From: Kordiimonas sp. SCSIO 12603
Lineage (GTDB): Bacteria > Pseudomonadota > Alphaproteobacteria > Sphingomonadales > Kordiimonadaceae
Direction of reading: 5' to 3'
Length of the DNA stretch: 64,000 nucleotides
Assembly: GCF_024398035.1 (NCBI RefSeq)
Contig: NZ_CP073748.1
Coordinates: forward strand, 1,525,520-1,589,519
The notes beneath the pieces were generated by a model. It saw only the letters and a list, made by a program, of their open reading frames with translations. It did not search any database and had not been told where the DNA came from. This document shows positions 18,387-25,608 of the stretch, piece by piece (positions within the stretch are counted from its first letter, which is position 1; every line of letters starts with the position of its first letter). A program made the translations under genes and the position numbers.

Positions 18387-19342
18387 CTGATCTTGTTGGA
18401 TATAGAACTCTGCGGAAACGGGATTTTCGGGCTTCAAGGATTGGCGCTTTTGGTACGGTGAAGCGGCAGAAAGTGCTGTTGCCGCGTAAAGGGCTGAACC
18501 GTTCTTTTTTCGTGGGGAGTGCGGATAACTGGTTTCTGGATATGGAAATTGTTGCGGGCGGTCATGAAGCTATAAGAAACGCAGTTTCCATTGAATGGAG
18601 TTTTACTAATTCTTTTGGCAAGTCGCTTAAAATATCCACAGAGGAATACACAAATTATCTGTTTGCTGATCCTGTGGAGTTTTCTTCTCCTCAAAGGGTG
18701 TGGGTAAAGCGCCCGAAGGATGCTGTTTTTGCTGTGGCCAAAATCTGCCGCCTGATAAAAGGTGTGAAGATTGGCTTGTCTGCCAAATTGAAATTACAAA
18801 AATCGCAGGCAAGTCCAAATGGCGAACAAGAACGCTTATCCCGTGACAGAGCAACGCTTGGTAAACTGCTCGTTCAAGCGACAGAAGAAAAACGATATAG
18901 CGATACGAGTGATATTTTAGCGCGTATGGTTTATCTTTGGCGTATGCCGGAAGATCGACGTTTGCTGGAAACTTGTATTGATGCTCGTAAATTGGTTGAA
19001 CGAGGTTTTAAAATTCCGGTGCCCAAACAACCTTATAAAGCTGAACATCAAATATGGGACTATGCCCAGAGTTTAAGTGGGGATAGCTCTTCAGATGGTC
19101 TTTTATCCCGTTGGTTGCTAAGCGAAGTTTTGATGCTCACTGCCTATGCAAGGCAGAATAAAATCAAAACAATAACTATAAAAGGTAACGGCACGTTGGC
19201 ACGCCGTACACTTGCACTATCATTGGCTCAAAAGGCGTGTGGTGGTGCCTTTGAAATTCAGCGAAACCCTGAAATGCCCCTTGTTGAAATTGAACCTGTT
19301 TCCCAATTTATTTCCCGGGAAGAAGTTCAAAGTTATTTATAG
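18383..19342 (+). CDS. Unknown protein coupled to the GT4-like glycosyltransferase
   Basis: I do not recognise this 319-aa protein. It has no signal peptide or membrane segment and is rich in lysine and arginine (many RKR, KRQK and KRP clusters), suggesting a soluble cytoplasmic protein. An N-terminal beta-rich half (RSFFVGSADNWFLDMEIV) is followed by a helical C-terminal half. Its start codon overlaps the stop of the glycosyltransferase gene (ATGA), so the two proteins are made together, and manC follows 66 bases later. A role in the same glycan pathway is inferred from this coupling only. Confidence 0.6.
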   Translation: MTDLVGYRTLRKRDFRASRIGAFGTVKRQKVLLPRKGLNRSFFVGSADNWFLDMEIVAGGHEAIRNAVSIEWSFTNSFGKSLKISTEEYTNYLFADPVEFSSPQRVWVKRPKDAVFAVAKICRLIKGVKIGLSAKLKLQKSQASPNGEQERLSRDRATLGKLLVQATEEKRYSDTSDILARMVYLWRMPEDRRLLETCIDARKLVERGFKIPVPKQPYKAEHQIWDYAQSLSGDSSSDGLLSRWLLSEVLMLTAYARQNKIKTITIKGNGTLARRTLALSLAQKACGGAFEIQRNPEMPLVEIEPVSQFISREEVQSYL

Positions 19343-19408
19343 CGAACGCTTGTTTCATCCGTTAATTCGCATAGAATATTTATATATCTGTTTATTTGGA
19401 GATTTTTT

Positions 19409-20842
19409 ATGAAAAAGACCATCTATCCTGTGATTTTATCAGGTGGGTCCGGTTCTCGACTTTGGCCAATGTCGCGGTCAAAATTTCCAAAACAGTTTCT
19501 TCCCATGCTTGGACAGAAGAGTTTGTTTGTGCAGGCCCTTGAACGGGTTGGCTCAAATTACGGCTTTGGAACACCGCTTGTGGTGGCTAATGAACATCAC
19601 CGTTTCATCGTGAATGAACAGGCAGATAAAGCAGGTATTGAACTGCAAGCAGTTGTGCTTGAACCCGTGGGTAGAAACACTGCTCCTGCTATTGCCGTTG
19701 CCGCATTACAAGCTGCAAAAACTGATCCTGATGCGCTTTTACTGTTTCTGGCTTCCGATCACGTAATTCTGGATACACCGGGCTTCCACAAGGCAGTGAA
19801 TGCAGCTGCGTGTGCCGCTAAAAAGGGATATCTCGTATGTTTTGGTATGACACCGACACGAGCAGAAACCGGATATGGTTATATTCAAGCCGGTGAGGCT
19901 ATTGCAGGCGCTAAAGGCGCATGTGTTATTGAAAGCTTTAAAGAAAAGCCAGATATAGCAACAGCAGAAGCTTACCTCGCGGATGGTGGCTATAGCTGGA
20001 ACAGTGGCATGTTTATGTTTGCTGCTTCCACAATTCTTGAAGAATTCGAAAAGCTGCAGCCTGAGATGCTCACTGCCTGTGAGGCAGCGCTTGATAGCGC
20101 AAAGCCAGATCTGAACTTCCTCCGTATGGGAGAGAGTGAATTTGGCGCGGTTCCAGCCGACAGTATAGATTATGCCATTATGGAAAAAACTCACCGTGCG
20201 GCGGTGGTACCCGCTGAATTTGGCTGGTCAGATGTGGGCAGTTTCTCAGCACTTGCAGGTGTTCAAGATGCGGATGCAGATGGCAATGTAACTGTGGGCG
20301 ATGTGCTCACTGTAGATACTAAAAATACCTTCGTTCACGGTGATGGGCATTTGATTGCCACAGTAGGTGTTGAAAACCTGGTTGTTGTTGCCACTGATGA
20401 TGCGGTGATGATTGCTAATAAAAACCGCGATCAGGATGTGAAAAAGGTAGTGGAACAACTGAAAGCCGGTAAACGGGCTGAAGCCGATTTCCATTCCACC
20501 GTTTACCGCCCTTGGGGTAATTACCGAACACTAGCAATGGGTGACCGCTATCAGGTGAAAGAAATTGAGGTTTATGCGGGCAAACGCTTAAGCCTTCAAA
20601 AACACCACCACAGGGCCGAGCACTGGGTGATTGTAGAAGGCTCTGCTGTCGTAACCCGCGATGAAGAAGAAATGCTTCTCACTGAAAACCAAAGTGTTTA
20701 TTTGCCAGTTGGAGCGGTGCACCGTCTTTATAACCCGGGAAAAATCCCGCTGAGGCTAATTGAAGTGCAATCTGGTAGTTATCTGGGCGAAGATGATATA
20801 GTCCGCCTTGAGGATGATTTTAATCGGGAAAACGAAAAATAG
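19409..20842 (+). CDS. manC: Mannose-1-phosphate guanylyltransferase / mannose-6-phosphate isomerase
   Basis: This 477-aa protein has the usual length of bifunctional ManC/AlgA. It makes GDP-mannose from GTP and mannose-1-phosphate and can interconvert fructose-6-phosphate and mannose-6-phosphate. The N-terminal transferase domain has ILSGGSGSRLWPMSR (9-23), KQFLPML, FGMTPTRAETGYGYIQ and FKEKPD. The C-terminal cupin domain (about 360-470) has RPWGNYRTL, VKEIEVYAGKRLSLQKHHHRAEHW with the metal-binding histidines, and the IEVQSG end. ATG 19409 follows a TTTGGAGA Shine-Dalgarno. GDP-mannose may feed the neighbouring GT4-like transferase. Confidence 0.95.
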   Translation: MKKTIYPVILSGGSGSRLWPMSRSKFPKQFLPMLGQKSLFVQALERVGSNYGFGTPLVVANEHHRFIVNEQADKAGIELQAVVLEPVGRNTAPAIAVAALQAAKTDPDALLLFLASDHVILDTPGFHKAVNAAACAAKKGYLVCFGMTPTRAETGYGYIQAGEAIAGAKGACVIESFKEKPDIATAEAYLADGGYSWNSGMFMFAASTILEEFEKLQPEMLTACEAALDSAKPDLNFLRMGESEFGAVPADSIDYAIMEKTHRAAVVPAEFGWSDVGSFSALAGVQDADADGNVTVGDVLTVDTKNTFVHGDGHLIATVGVENLVVVATDDAVMIANKNRDQDVKKVVEQLKAGKRAEADFHSTVYRPWGNYRTLAMGDRYQVKEIEVYAGKRLSLQKHHHRAEHWVIVEGSAVVTRDEEEMLLTENQSVYLPVGAVHRLYNPGKIPLRLIEVQSGSYLGEDDIVRLEDDFNRENEK

Positions 20843-20851
20843 GGGGCGATA

Positions 20852-21319
20852 ATGCCTGTTGACCGTGTACCAGAGGGATATTCAACCGTTGCGCCTTTTA
20901 TGGTGGTTTCAAACGCTAGAAAAGTGATCGATTTTCTGAAGCATACATTTGGCGCGGAAGTTAACGGACTTGTTTATGGGGATGAGGGGCCGGGCGGCGA
21001 ACGGCTCATCATGAACGCAGATATAACTGTAGGAATAAGCCGTGTGTTTGTTGCTGATGCGCGAGATGGCAATGCGCCAGCTCCAACTTCGCTTTACTGT
21101 TATGTTGAAGATGTAGATGCCTGCCACGCGAGAGCGCTGGAGGCAGGTGGTGTTGAAATGATGCCGCCCATGGATATGTTTTATGGTGACAGGCATGGCG
21201 GTGTGACCGACCCATGCGGTAACACATGGTTTATCGCTAGCCATATCGAAGATGTTGCAGATGAGGAAATGCAGCGCCGTGCCGATGAAGTGAATGCTGA
21301 ACGTAGAACTGCCAATTAA
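20852..21319 (+). CDS. VOC-superfamily (PhnB/glyoxalase-like) protein
   Basis: The 155-aa protein is a vicinal-oxygen-chelate fold protein of the PhnB-like type: VPEGYSTVAPFMVVSNARKVIDFLKHTFGAE at the N-terminus and a second half with YCYVEDVDACHARALEAGG, PMDMFYGDRHGGVTDPCGNTWFIA. Proteins of this kind can bind metals or small ligands; the substrate cannot be told. It starts 9 bases after manC and is followed by a terminator, so it is probably co-transcribed with manC. Confidence 0.85.
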   Translation: MPVDRVPEGYSTVAPFMVVSNARKVIDFLKHTFGAEVNGLVYGDEGPGGERLIMNADITVGISRVFVADARDGNAPAPTSLYCYVEDVDACHARALEAGGVEMMPPMDMFYGDRHGGVTDPCGNTWFIASHIEDVADEEMQRRADEVNAERRTAN

Positions 21320-21321
21320 TA

Positions 21322-21356
21322 AAAAGCCCGCGATCATATGGATGCGGGCTTTTCTT
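21322..21356. terminator. Bidirectional terminator between the manC group and galU
   Basis: AAAAGCCCGC (21322-21331) and GCGGGCTTTT (21344-21353) form a perfect 10-bp stem with A and T runs on both sides, suitable for both converging transcripts (plus strand from 20852, minus strand from 22240). Confidence 0.88.
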
Positions 21357-21373
21357 TGTTATTTTGTGAAGGA

Positions 21374-22240
21374 TTATTGGAATGTAATCAACTGGCGCAT
21401 CTGAGAGGCGAGGATTGGATCATCTCCTGCCATTGAAAGATTCGCCATCAACCAACCAATTTTACTACCACAGTCAAAGCGTTTGCCTTCAAAGTTAAGG
21501 GCATGGAAAGGCTGGTTGCCGATAAGCTTATCAAGCGCATCCGTAAGCTGGATTTCACCGCCTGCACCAATTTCTTTGGCCGCCAAGTGGTCCATCACTT
21601 CAGGCTGAAGAATATAGCGGCCCACCACGGCTTCTGTGGATGGCGCATCTTCTGGGTGAGGTTTTTCCACAAGGCCTTTAACTTCCGTCAGCTTGCCACT
21701 GCTTTCCCCTGGGGTGATCACGCCGTATTTGCTTGTATCTTCCTTGGCTACATCCATTGTCGCGATGATATTGCCACCAACTTCATTGTAGGCTTGGATC
21801 ATCTGCTTCAATACACCTGGTTTACCTTTGATAAGGTCATCAGGAAGGGCAACGGCAAATGGGCTGTCATTCACAAAAGAGCGTGCACACCAAATAGCAT
21901 GGCCAAGACCGCGTGGGCGCATTTGGCGAACGTATGTGATGCGACCCTCTTCAAGAAGCATAGAGCGTGAAATTTCCAGCGCTTCTTCTTTGCCTTTTTC
22001 CTGCAGGATACGCTCAAGCTCATAAGCATGATCGAAATGATCTTCCATCACTTGCTTGTTGCGGCCTGTAACCAGAATGATTTCTTCAATGCCTGCCTCA
22101 AGCGCTTCTTCAACCGCATACTGAATAAGCGGTTTATCAAGCACAGGCAGCATTTCTTTTGGAATAGCTTTAGTAGCAGGTAGGAAACGAGTGCCGAGGC
22201 CTGCTACTGGTAATACAATTTTCTTAACGGGTTTAATCAT
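21374..22240 (-). CDS. galU: UTP-glucose-1-phosphate uridylyltransferase GalU
   Basis: GalU makes UDP-glucose. The 288-aa protein has the normal length and the diagnostic PVAGLGTRFLPATKAIPKEMLPV block (12-34), YAVEEALEAGIEEII, RGLGHAIWCAR, VALPDDLI and VEKPHPEDAPS. UDP-glucose is the donor used by HMW1C/NGT enzymes, so the gene could supply the GT41 protein at 5735 as well as general glycan synthesis. It lies 39 bases downstream of pgi on the same strand, so a pgi-galU operon is likely. Confidence 0.96.
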   Translation of the reverse strand: MIKPVKKIVLPVAGLGTRFLPATKAIPKEMLPVLDKPLIQYAVEEALEAGIEEIILVTGRNKQVMEDHFDHAYELERILQEKGKEEALEISRSMLLEEGRITYVRQMRPRGLGHAIWCARSFVNDSPFAVALPDDLIKGKPGVLKQMIQAYNEVGGNIIATMDVAKEDTSKYGVITPGESSGKLTEVKGLVEKPHPEDAPSTEAVVGRYILQPEVMDHLAAKEIGAGGEIQLTDALDKLIGNQPFHALNFEGKRFDCGSKIGWLMANLSMAGDDPILASQMRQLITFQ

Positions 22241-22279
22241 GAGTATATCCTAAAGGAAATGTCTTCCGTAATTAGGCGA

Positions 22280-23551
22280 TTATAATTCACCTAGGTATTT
22301 ACGAGTAAGTCTTTTTCCTTCTTCTACCGCTGGTTGGTCATAGGCGTCAACGCCCATTAGGTGCGCTGTCACCACTGTTTCCAGCATGAAGGAAATAAAT
22401 AAACCACCAAGGTTTTCCTCTGTCAGGCCGTCAACAACAAGTTCCCGTACCATTCTGCCCTTTGAACGCAGGGTATCCTGCGTTGCCTTACTCTGGCAGG
22501 TAACCATGTCACCAATGGTGCGAGCCGCCATATAATCCAAACCGTATTTACGGGCTTCTTCTGGATCAATGCGCGGACCTTTTCCGTAACTCGGAATTGT
22601 TACAATCGTACAAAACTTATCGTTTGGACCGTCCAGATACAGTTGCAATTGGCTGTGCTGATCAACAGGACCAACGGCACGAACAGGCGTTGTGCCAAGG
22701 CCATCTTTACCAAGGCTTTCTGCCCAAAGCTGCCCGTGCCAACGTGTGAAAGAACGAAGGCTTTCTGCATATGGCATTAAAAGAATTTGGGAAATGCCTC
22801 GATGTTCGGAAAGGGTCTGTGTGGCTGCTGCTCCTACAACAGCAACTGCTGTTTCCGGATTGTTTGCGAAATCTTGGCATACTTCAGCTGCGCCGTTTCT
22901 GAAGCCTTCAACAGATAGGCCAGAAGCCGCAACTGGTAGCATACCTACATTTGTCAGTACGCTGAAGCGGCCACCAACATCATCTGGATGATCCAAAATA
23001 ATACTACCCATATCTTCGCCGTAAGTGCGAAGGGCGCGTTCACCCGGCTCTGTGATGAAAGAGAAATGATCCTTGATCGGTTTGATCAGAACCGCACGTT
23101 CAAGCCAGCTGCGGCAAGCAAGAAGCTGTGCCAGTGTTTCACCTGTTGTCCCAGATTTTGAGATAGCAATAATATGTGTGCGTGCCGGATTAAGGCGGTT
23201 GAACAGGCGGTCCATCAAAAATGGATCAAGGCTGTCTGGCGTATGAATATCAACGCCTGCAGCGCCTTGGTAGGGGGCGATAGCAATAGCAGCTTGCGCA
23301 CCCAGGCTGGAACCACCTGTGCCAAGTACAATCAAATCTGTAAAGTTGTTGCGAATATGGCTTGATAGCTCACGAATGCCAACCATATCTGCTGCATCAG
23401 ATGTTTGGCGGGCGAATGGTAAAAAGTCATCTGCGGCAAAATTTGTCGCGAACTTTGTTGCTTTTTCTAGGTTTGCTAAATACGCATTCTTAAGACCAAG
23501 CTTATCAAATTGATCCAGTGCGCTGCTATCGCCGAATGAATAGCTAAACAT
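22280..23551 (-). CDS. pgi: Glucose-6-phosphate isomerase (short form)
   Basis: Pgi interconverts glucose-6-phosphate and fructose-6-phosphate. The 423-aa product is a short form, smaller than the ~550-aa E. coli enzyme, but carries the core motifs: VLGTGGSSLGAQ, ISKSGTTGETLAQ, GGRFSVLTNVGMLPVAASGL, and DQHSQLQLYLDGPNDKF close to the C-terminal active site. I chose ATG at 23549-23551, preceded by AAGGAT seven bases upstream, over an in-frame start 54 bases earlier whose extra residues match nothing in the family. It supplies hexose phosphates for the sugar-nucleotide genes around it. Confidence 0.92.
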   Translation of the reverse strand: MFSYSFGDSSALDQFDKLGLKNAYLANLEKATKFATNFAADDFLPFARQTSDAADMVGIRELSSHIRNNFTDLIVLGTGGSSLGAQAAIAIAPYQGAAGVDIHTPDSLDPFLMDRLFNRLNPARTHIIAISKSGTTGETLAQLLACRSWLERAVLIKPIKDHFSFITEPGERALRTYGEDMGSIILDHPDDVGGRFSVLTNVGMLPVAASGLSVEGFRNGAAEVCQDFANNPETAVAVVGAAATQTLSEHRGISQILLMPYAESLRSFTRWHGQLWAESLGKDGLGTTPVRAVGPVDQHSQLQLYLDGPNDKFCTIVTIPSYGKGPRIDPEEARKYGLDYMAARTIGDMVTCQSKATQDTLRSKGRMVRELVVDGLTEENLGGLFISFMLETVVTAHLMGVDAYDQPAVEEGKRLTRKYLGEL

Positions 23552-23729
23552 TTTTATCCTTAATATATCAATTGAGTGGCATGAAGCCGATTTACAGTCG
23601 CCCAACTATGAAACCGTGACTGAATATAATCTTAACCAAATAGTCAACATTTACTAGCAATACCGCAGATTTTATAAGTATGACCATCAATTAGCAAGTA
23701 AATGCAGATTGTTACACTTGTGCGACACA

Positions 23730-24350
23730 TCAGCTATCAGCATTATGTTGGTATGGGCCTTCACGGAACCAAAGGTTAAAAGCCCACTTCTCTCCTTCTA
23801 AAACCGGGCAGGCAGCATGCAGGCTTTTGGGGTGTCTTGTTTTGGTACCTGGCGTACAGTTATGAAAAACCAGTAGCTTTCCTCGTTCTGCAGGCACTTT
23901 TATATCCAGTTTTGGAAACTCGGTTTCACCGCCTTTTTGCACATCATTCAGATATCCAAGAACAGTGATAAGTCGTTGCCCCCAGTTTTTCATGTTACGC
24001 ACGGCTGATGGTTCTTGTGGATTGAAGGCATCAAAATGAGCTCGATACTCCTGACCCTTTTCATAGTGGATCACCTGAAAACGTTCCGCATAGTTGATAG
24101 GCAGGCCCAAAAGCCCTGCAATGCGAGAGGCAATGCGTTTGGTGCCCAGATCATGGCTATGATCCAGCCAGCAAACGGAATTCGTACGCGCCTGAGAAAC
24201 CTGTCCTTCATCCACGCCCGAAACTTTGGCACGTTTCATTCCAGCACCATTTGCGGATGAAATTAGATGTTTACATTCCATTGAAGACAGAAAACTGTCT
24301 ACGGAATAGACCCGAGGCTCCACACTTAGGTCAATGATAGCACGCTGCAT
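23730..24350 (-). CDS. Prolyl-4-hydroxylase-like 2-oxoglutarate/Fe(II) oxygenase
   Basis: The 206-aa protein (from ATG 24350, preceded by AGGGGG) has the P4H fold: HYEKGQEYRAHFDAF with iron ligands H105 and D107, GGETEFP, and the distal ligand H178 in SLHAACPV followed by K188 (GEKWAFNLWFRE) for 2-oxoglutarate. N-terminal YSVDSFLSSMECKHLI is the usual start of bacterial P4H domains. A longer start at 24428 would overlap the divergent gene and add residues without family match. Bacterial members hydroxylate proline in proteins or peptides; the target here is unknown. Confidence 0.88.
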   Translation of the reverse strand: MQRAIIDLSVEPRVYSVDSFLSSMECKHLISSANGAGMKRAKVSGVDEGQVSQARTNSVCWLDHSHDLGTKRIASRIAGLLGLPINYAERFQVIHYEKGQEYRAHFDAFNPQEPSAVRNMKNWGQRLITVLGYLNDVQKGGETEFPKLDIKVPAERGKLLVFHNCTPGTKTRHPKSLHAACPVLEGEKWAFNLWFREGPYQHNADS

Positions 24351-24443
24351 AAATCCCCCTATAAGCTGCAGGCTACAGCCTAAAATTTGTAATTTACAAT
24401 AGTAAAGCATATGCTGCCCTATATTCAAAGTGTTGGGGGAGTT

Positions 24444-24995
24444 ATGGGGGAAATGATGAGCGATTCCGCTTTAGAAACGATTTGTAAGAAACTTTCATCA
24501 ACAAAGGTACTTGTGGTTACGGGTATCCTGAGCGCTGCTATGATGTTTTTGGTGTTTCCAAACCTGCCATATAACGGCGTGAAAACACTTGATGCACGTT
24601 TCAGCTATGATGCGATAACTGTTATGCAGGTCTTGGATGGTTTGGGCGCTGATGGCAGAGAGTTTTATAAATGGGGTAGTAGCTTCATAGATATGGCTTA
24701 CCCTTTCATCTACGGCAGTTTTTTTGTGGGTTTGATATATAGATTAAGCCCGAACGAAAAATTCCGCATTTTGGCTATTATTCCAGTAATCACAGCAATG
24801 CTGGATTTTACTGAAAACTCTATGATCACTGCTATGATCTATAATTTTCCGAACATTCCTGAAAAACAGGCCAGTATTACAGCTACGCTTTCTACGGCCA
24901 AATGGAGCAGTGTATTCCTCTTTGAAGCGATTGTGGTTCTGTTTATCGCCGTTCAATTATTCCGCAAGTTAAAGCCGCAAGAAACGGCTTCATGA
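24444..24995 (+). CDS. Small multi-pass membrane protein of unknown function
   Basis: The 183-aa product shows about four hydrophobic helices: VLVVTGILSAAMMFLVF, YPFIYGSFFVGLIYRL, ILAIIPVITAMLDF and SVFLFEAIVVLFIAVQLF. Between them are a conserved-looking Y..WGSSFIDMAYPF and DFTENSMI. I cannot name the family. The start is uncertain: ATG 24444 has GGGGGAG just upstream, 24411 is longer, and 24453/24456 are also possible. It is divergent from the P4H-like gene. Confidence 0.6.
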   Translation: MGEMMSDSALETICKKLSSTKVLVVTGILSAAMMFLVFPNLPYNGVKTLDARFSYDAITVMQVLDGLGADGREFYKWGSSFIDMAYPFIYGSFFVGLIYRLSPNEKFRILAIIPVITAMLDFTENSMITAMIYNFPNIPEKQASITATLSTAKWSSVFLFEAIVVLFIAVQLFRKLKPQETAS

Positions 24996-25027
24996 TCTTG
25001 CCACACTTATGTTTATCCTAGCGAAAT

Positions 25028-25048
25028 CAGCCCTTTGTGAAAGGGCTG
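25028..25048. other. Perfect 9-bp hairpin after the membrane-protein gene
   Basis: CAGCCCTTT (25028-25036) and AAAGGGCTG (25040-25048) pair perfectly around a 3-base loop. No T run follows, so it may be a factor-assisted terminator or an RNA-stabilising element between the gene ending at 24995 and the one starting at 25123. Confidence 0.5.
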
Positions 25049-25122
25049 AGAGTAGAAAGCGGATGACAGAAGTGGTTTTTCTGCTCTAAGATCATCGCAG
25101 GTTAAGTTATTTCAGGGAGCGA

Positions 25123-25554
25123 ATGATGGTTCGCATGTTTATTGGCGCACTTGCTGTTGCCTTTATTTCATTTGGTGCTTCCGCGCAGGAAGATGTTGAT
25201 AACTATAAAGGTACAGGTGTTCAGCCACCTGAAGAAATTACCCTTCAACAGGGACCGCTTGTGGGTGATGTACGCCTGCCTGCTGGCACAAAGGTGAATA
25301 CAGATAAAACTGTTCTTACAGGCAGTGGCGTTAATTCTTATGGCCGTATCCTTGCTTCCACAAAAGGGTCTTCCTCGAAAGTGGTTCGTTTTTTCCTCGA
25401 TAATATGCCTTCGGTAGGATGGAACTTGATCAGCGAACTTCAGGATGAAGATATCATGCTGGTGTATACAAAGCCGAACAGAGTGGTGGTTATTATGATT
25501 GAACGCGGCTCTCGCGCTACAGATATTCGTATTACGATGACACCGCGCAGCTAG
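25123..25554 (+). CDS. Secreted small protein of unknown function
   Basis: The 143-aa product has an N-terminal signal peptide (IGALAVAFISFGASAQ; likely cleavage after ASA) and no other membrane segment, so it is exported to the periplasm or beyond. The mature part ends with a compact domain, FFLDNMPSVGWNLISELQDEDIMLVYTKPNRVVVIMIERG, in a pattern seen in small exported or lipoprotein alpha/beta domains; I do not recognise the family. GGGAG lies just before ATG 25123; the adjacent ATG 25126 is an equal alternative. A strong terminator follows. Confidence 0.65.
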   Translation: MMVRMFIGALAVAFISFGASAQEDVDNYKGTGVQPPEEITLQQGPLVGDVRLPAGTKVNTDKTVLTGSGVNSYGRILASTKGSSSKVVRFFLDNMPSVGWNLISELQDEDIMLVYTKPNRVVVIMIERGSRATDIRITMTPRS

Positions 25555-25579
25555 GGTATATTTCTTTAGCAAGAAAGAT

Positions 25580-25608
25580 AAGGCGGCTTTAAGCCGCCTT
25601 TTTTATTT
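25580..25608. terminator. Terminator between convergent genes
   Basis: AAGGCGGCTT (25580-25589) and AAGCCGCCTT (25591-25600) pair with a tight loop and are followed by TTTTATTT. It closes the plus-strand gene ending at 25554 and lies beside the stop of the minus-strand patatin gene. Confidence 0.87.
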
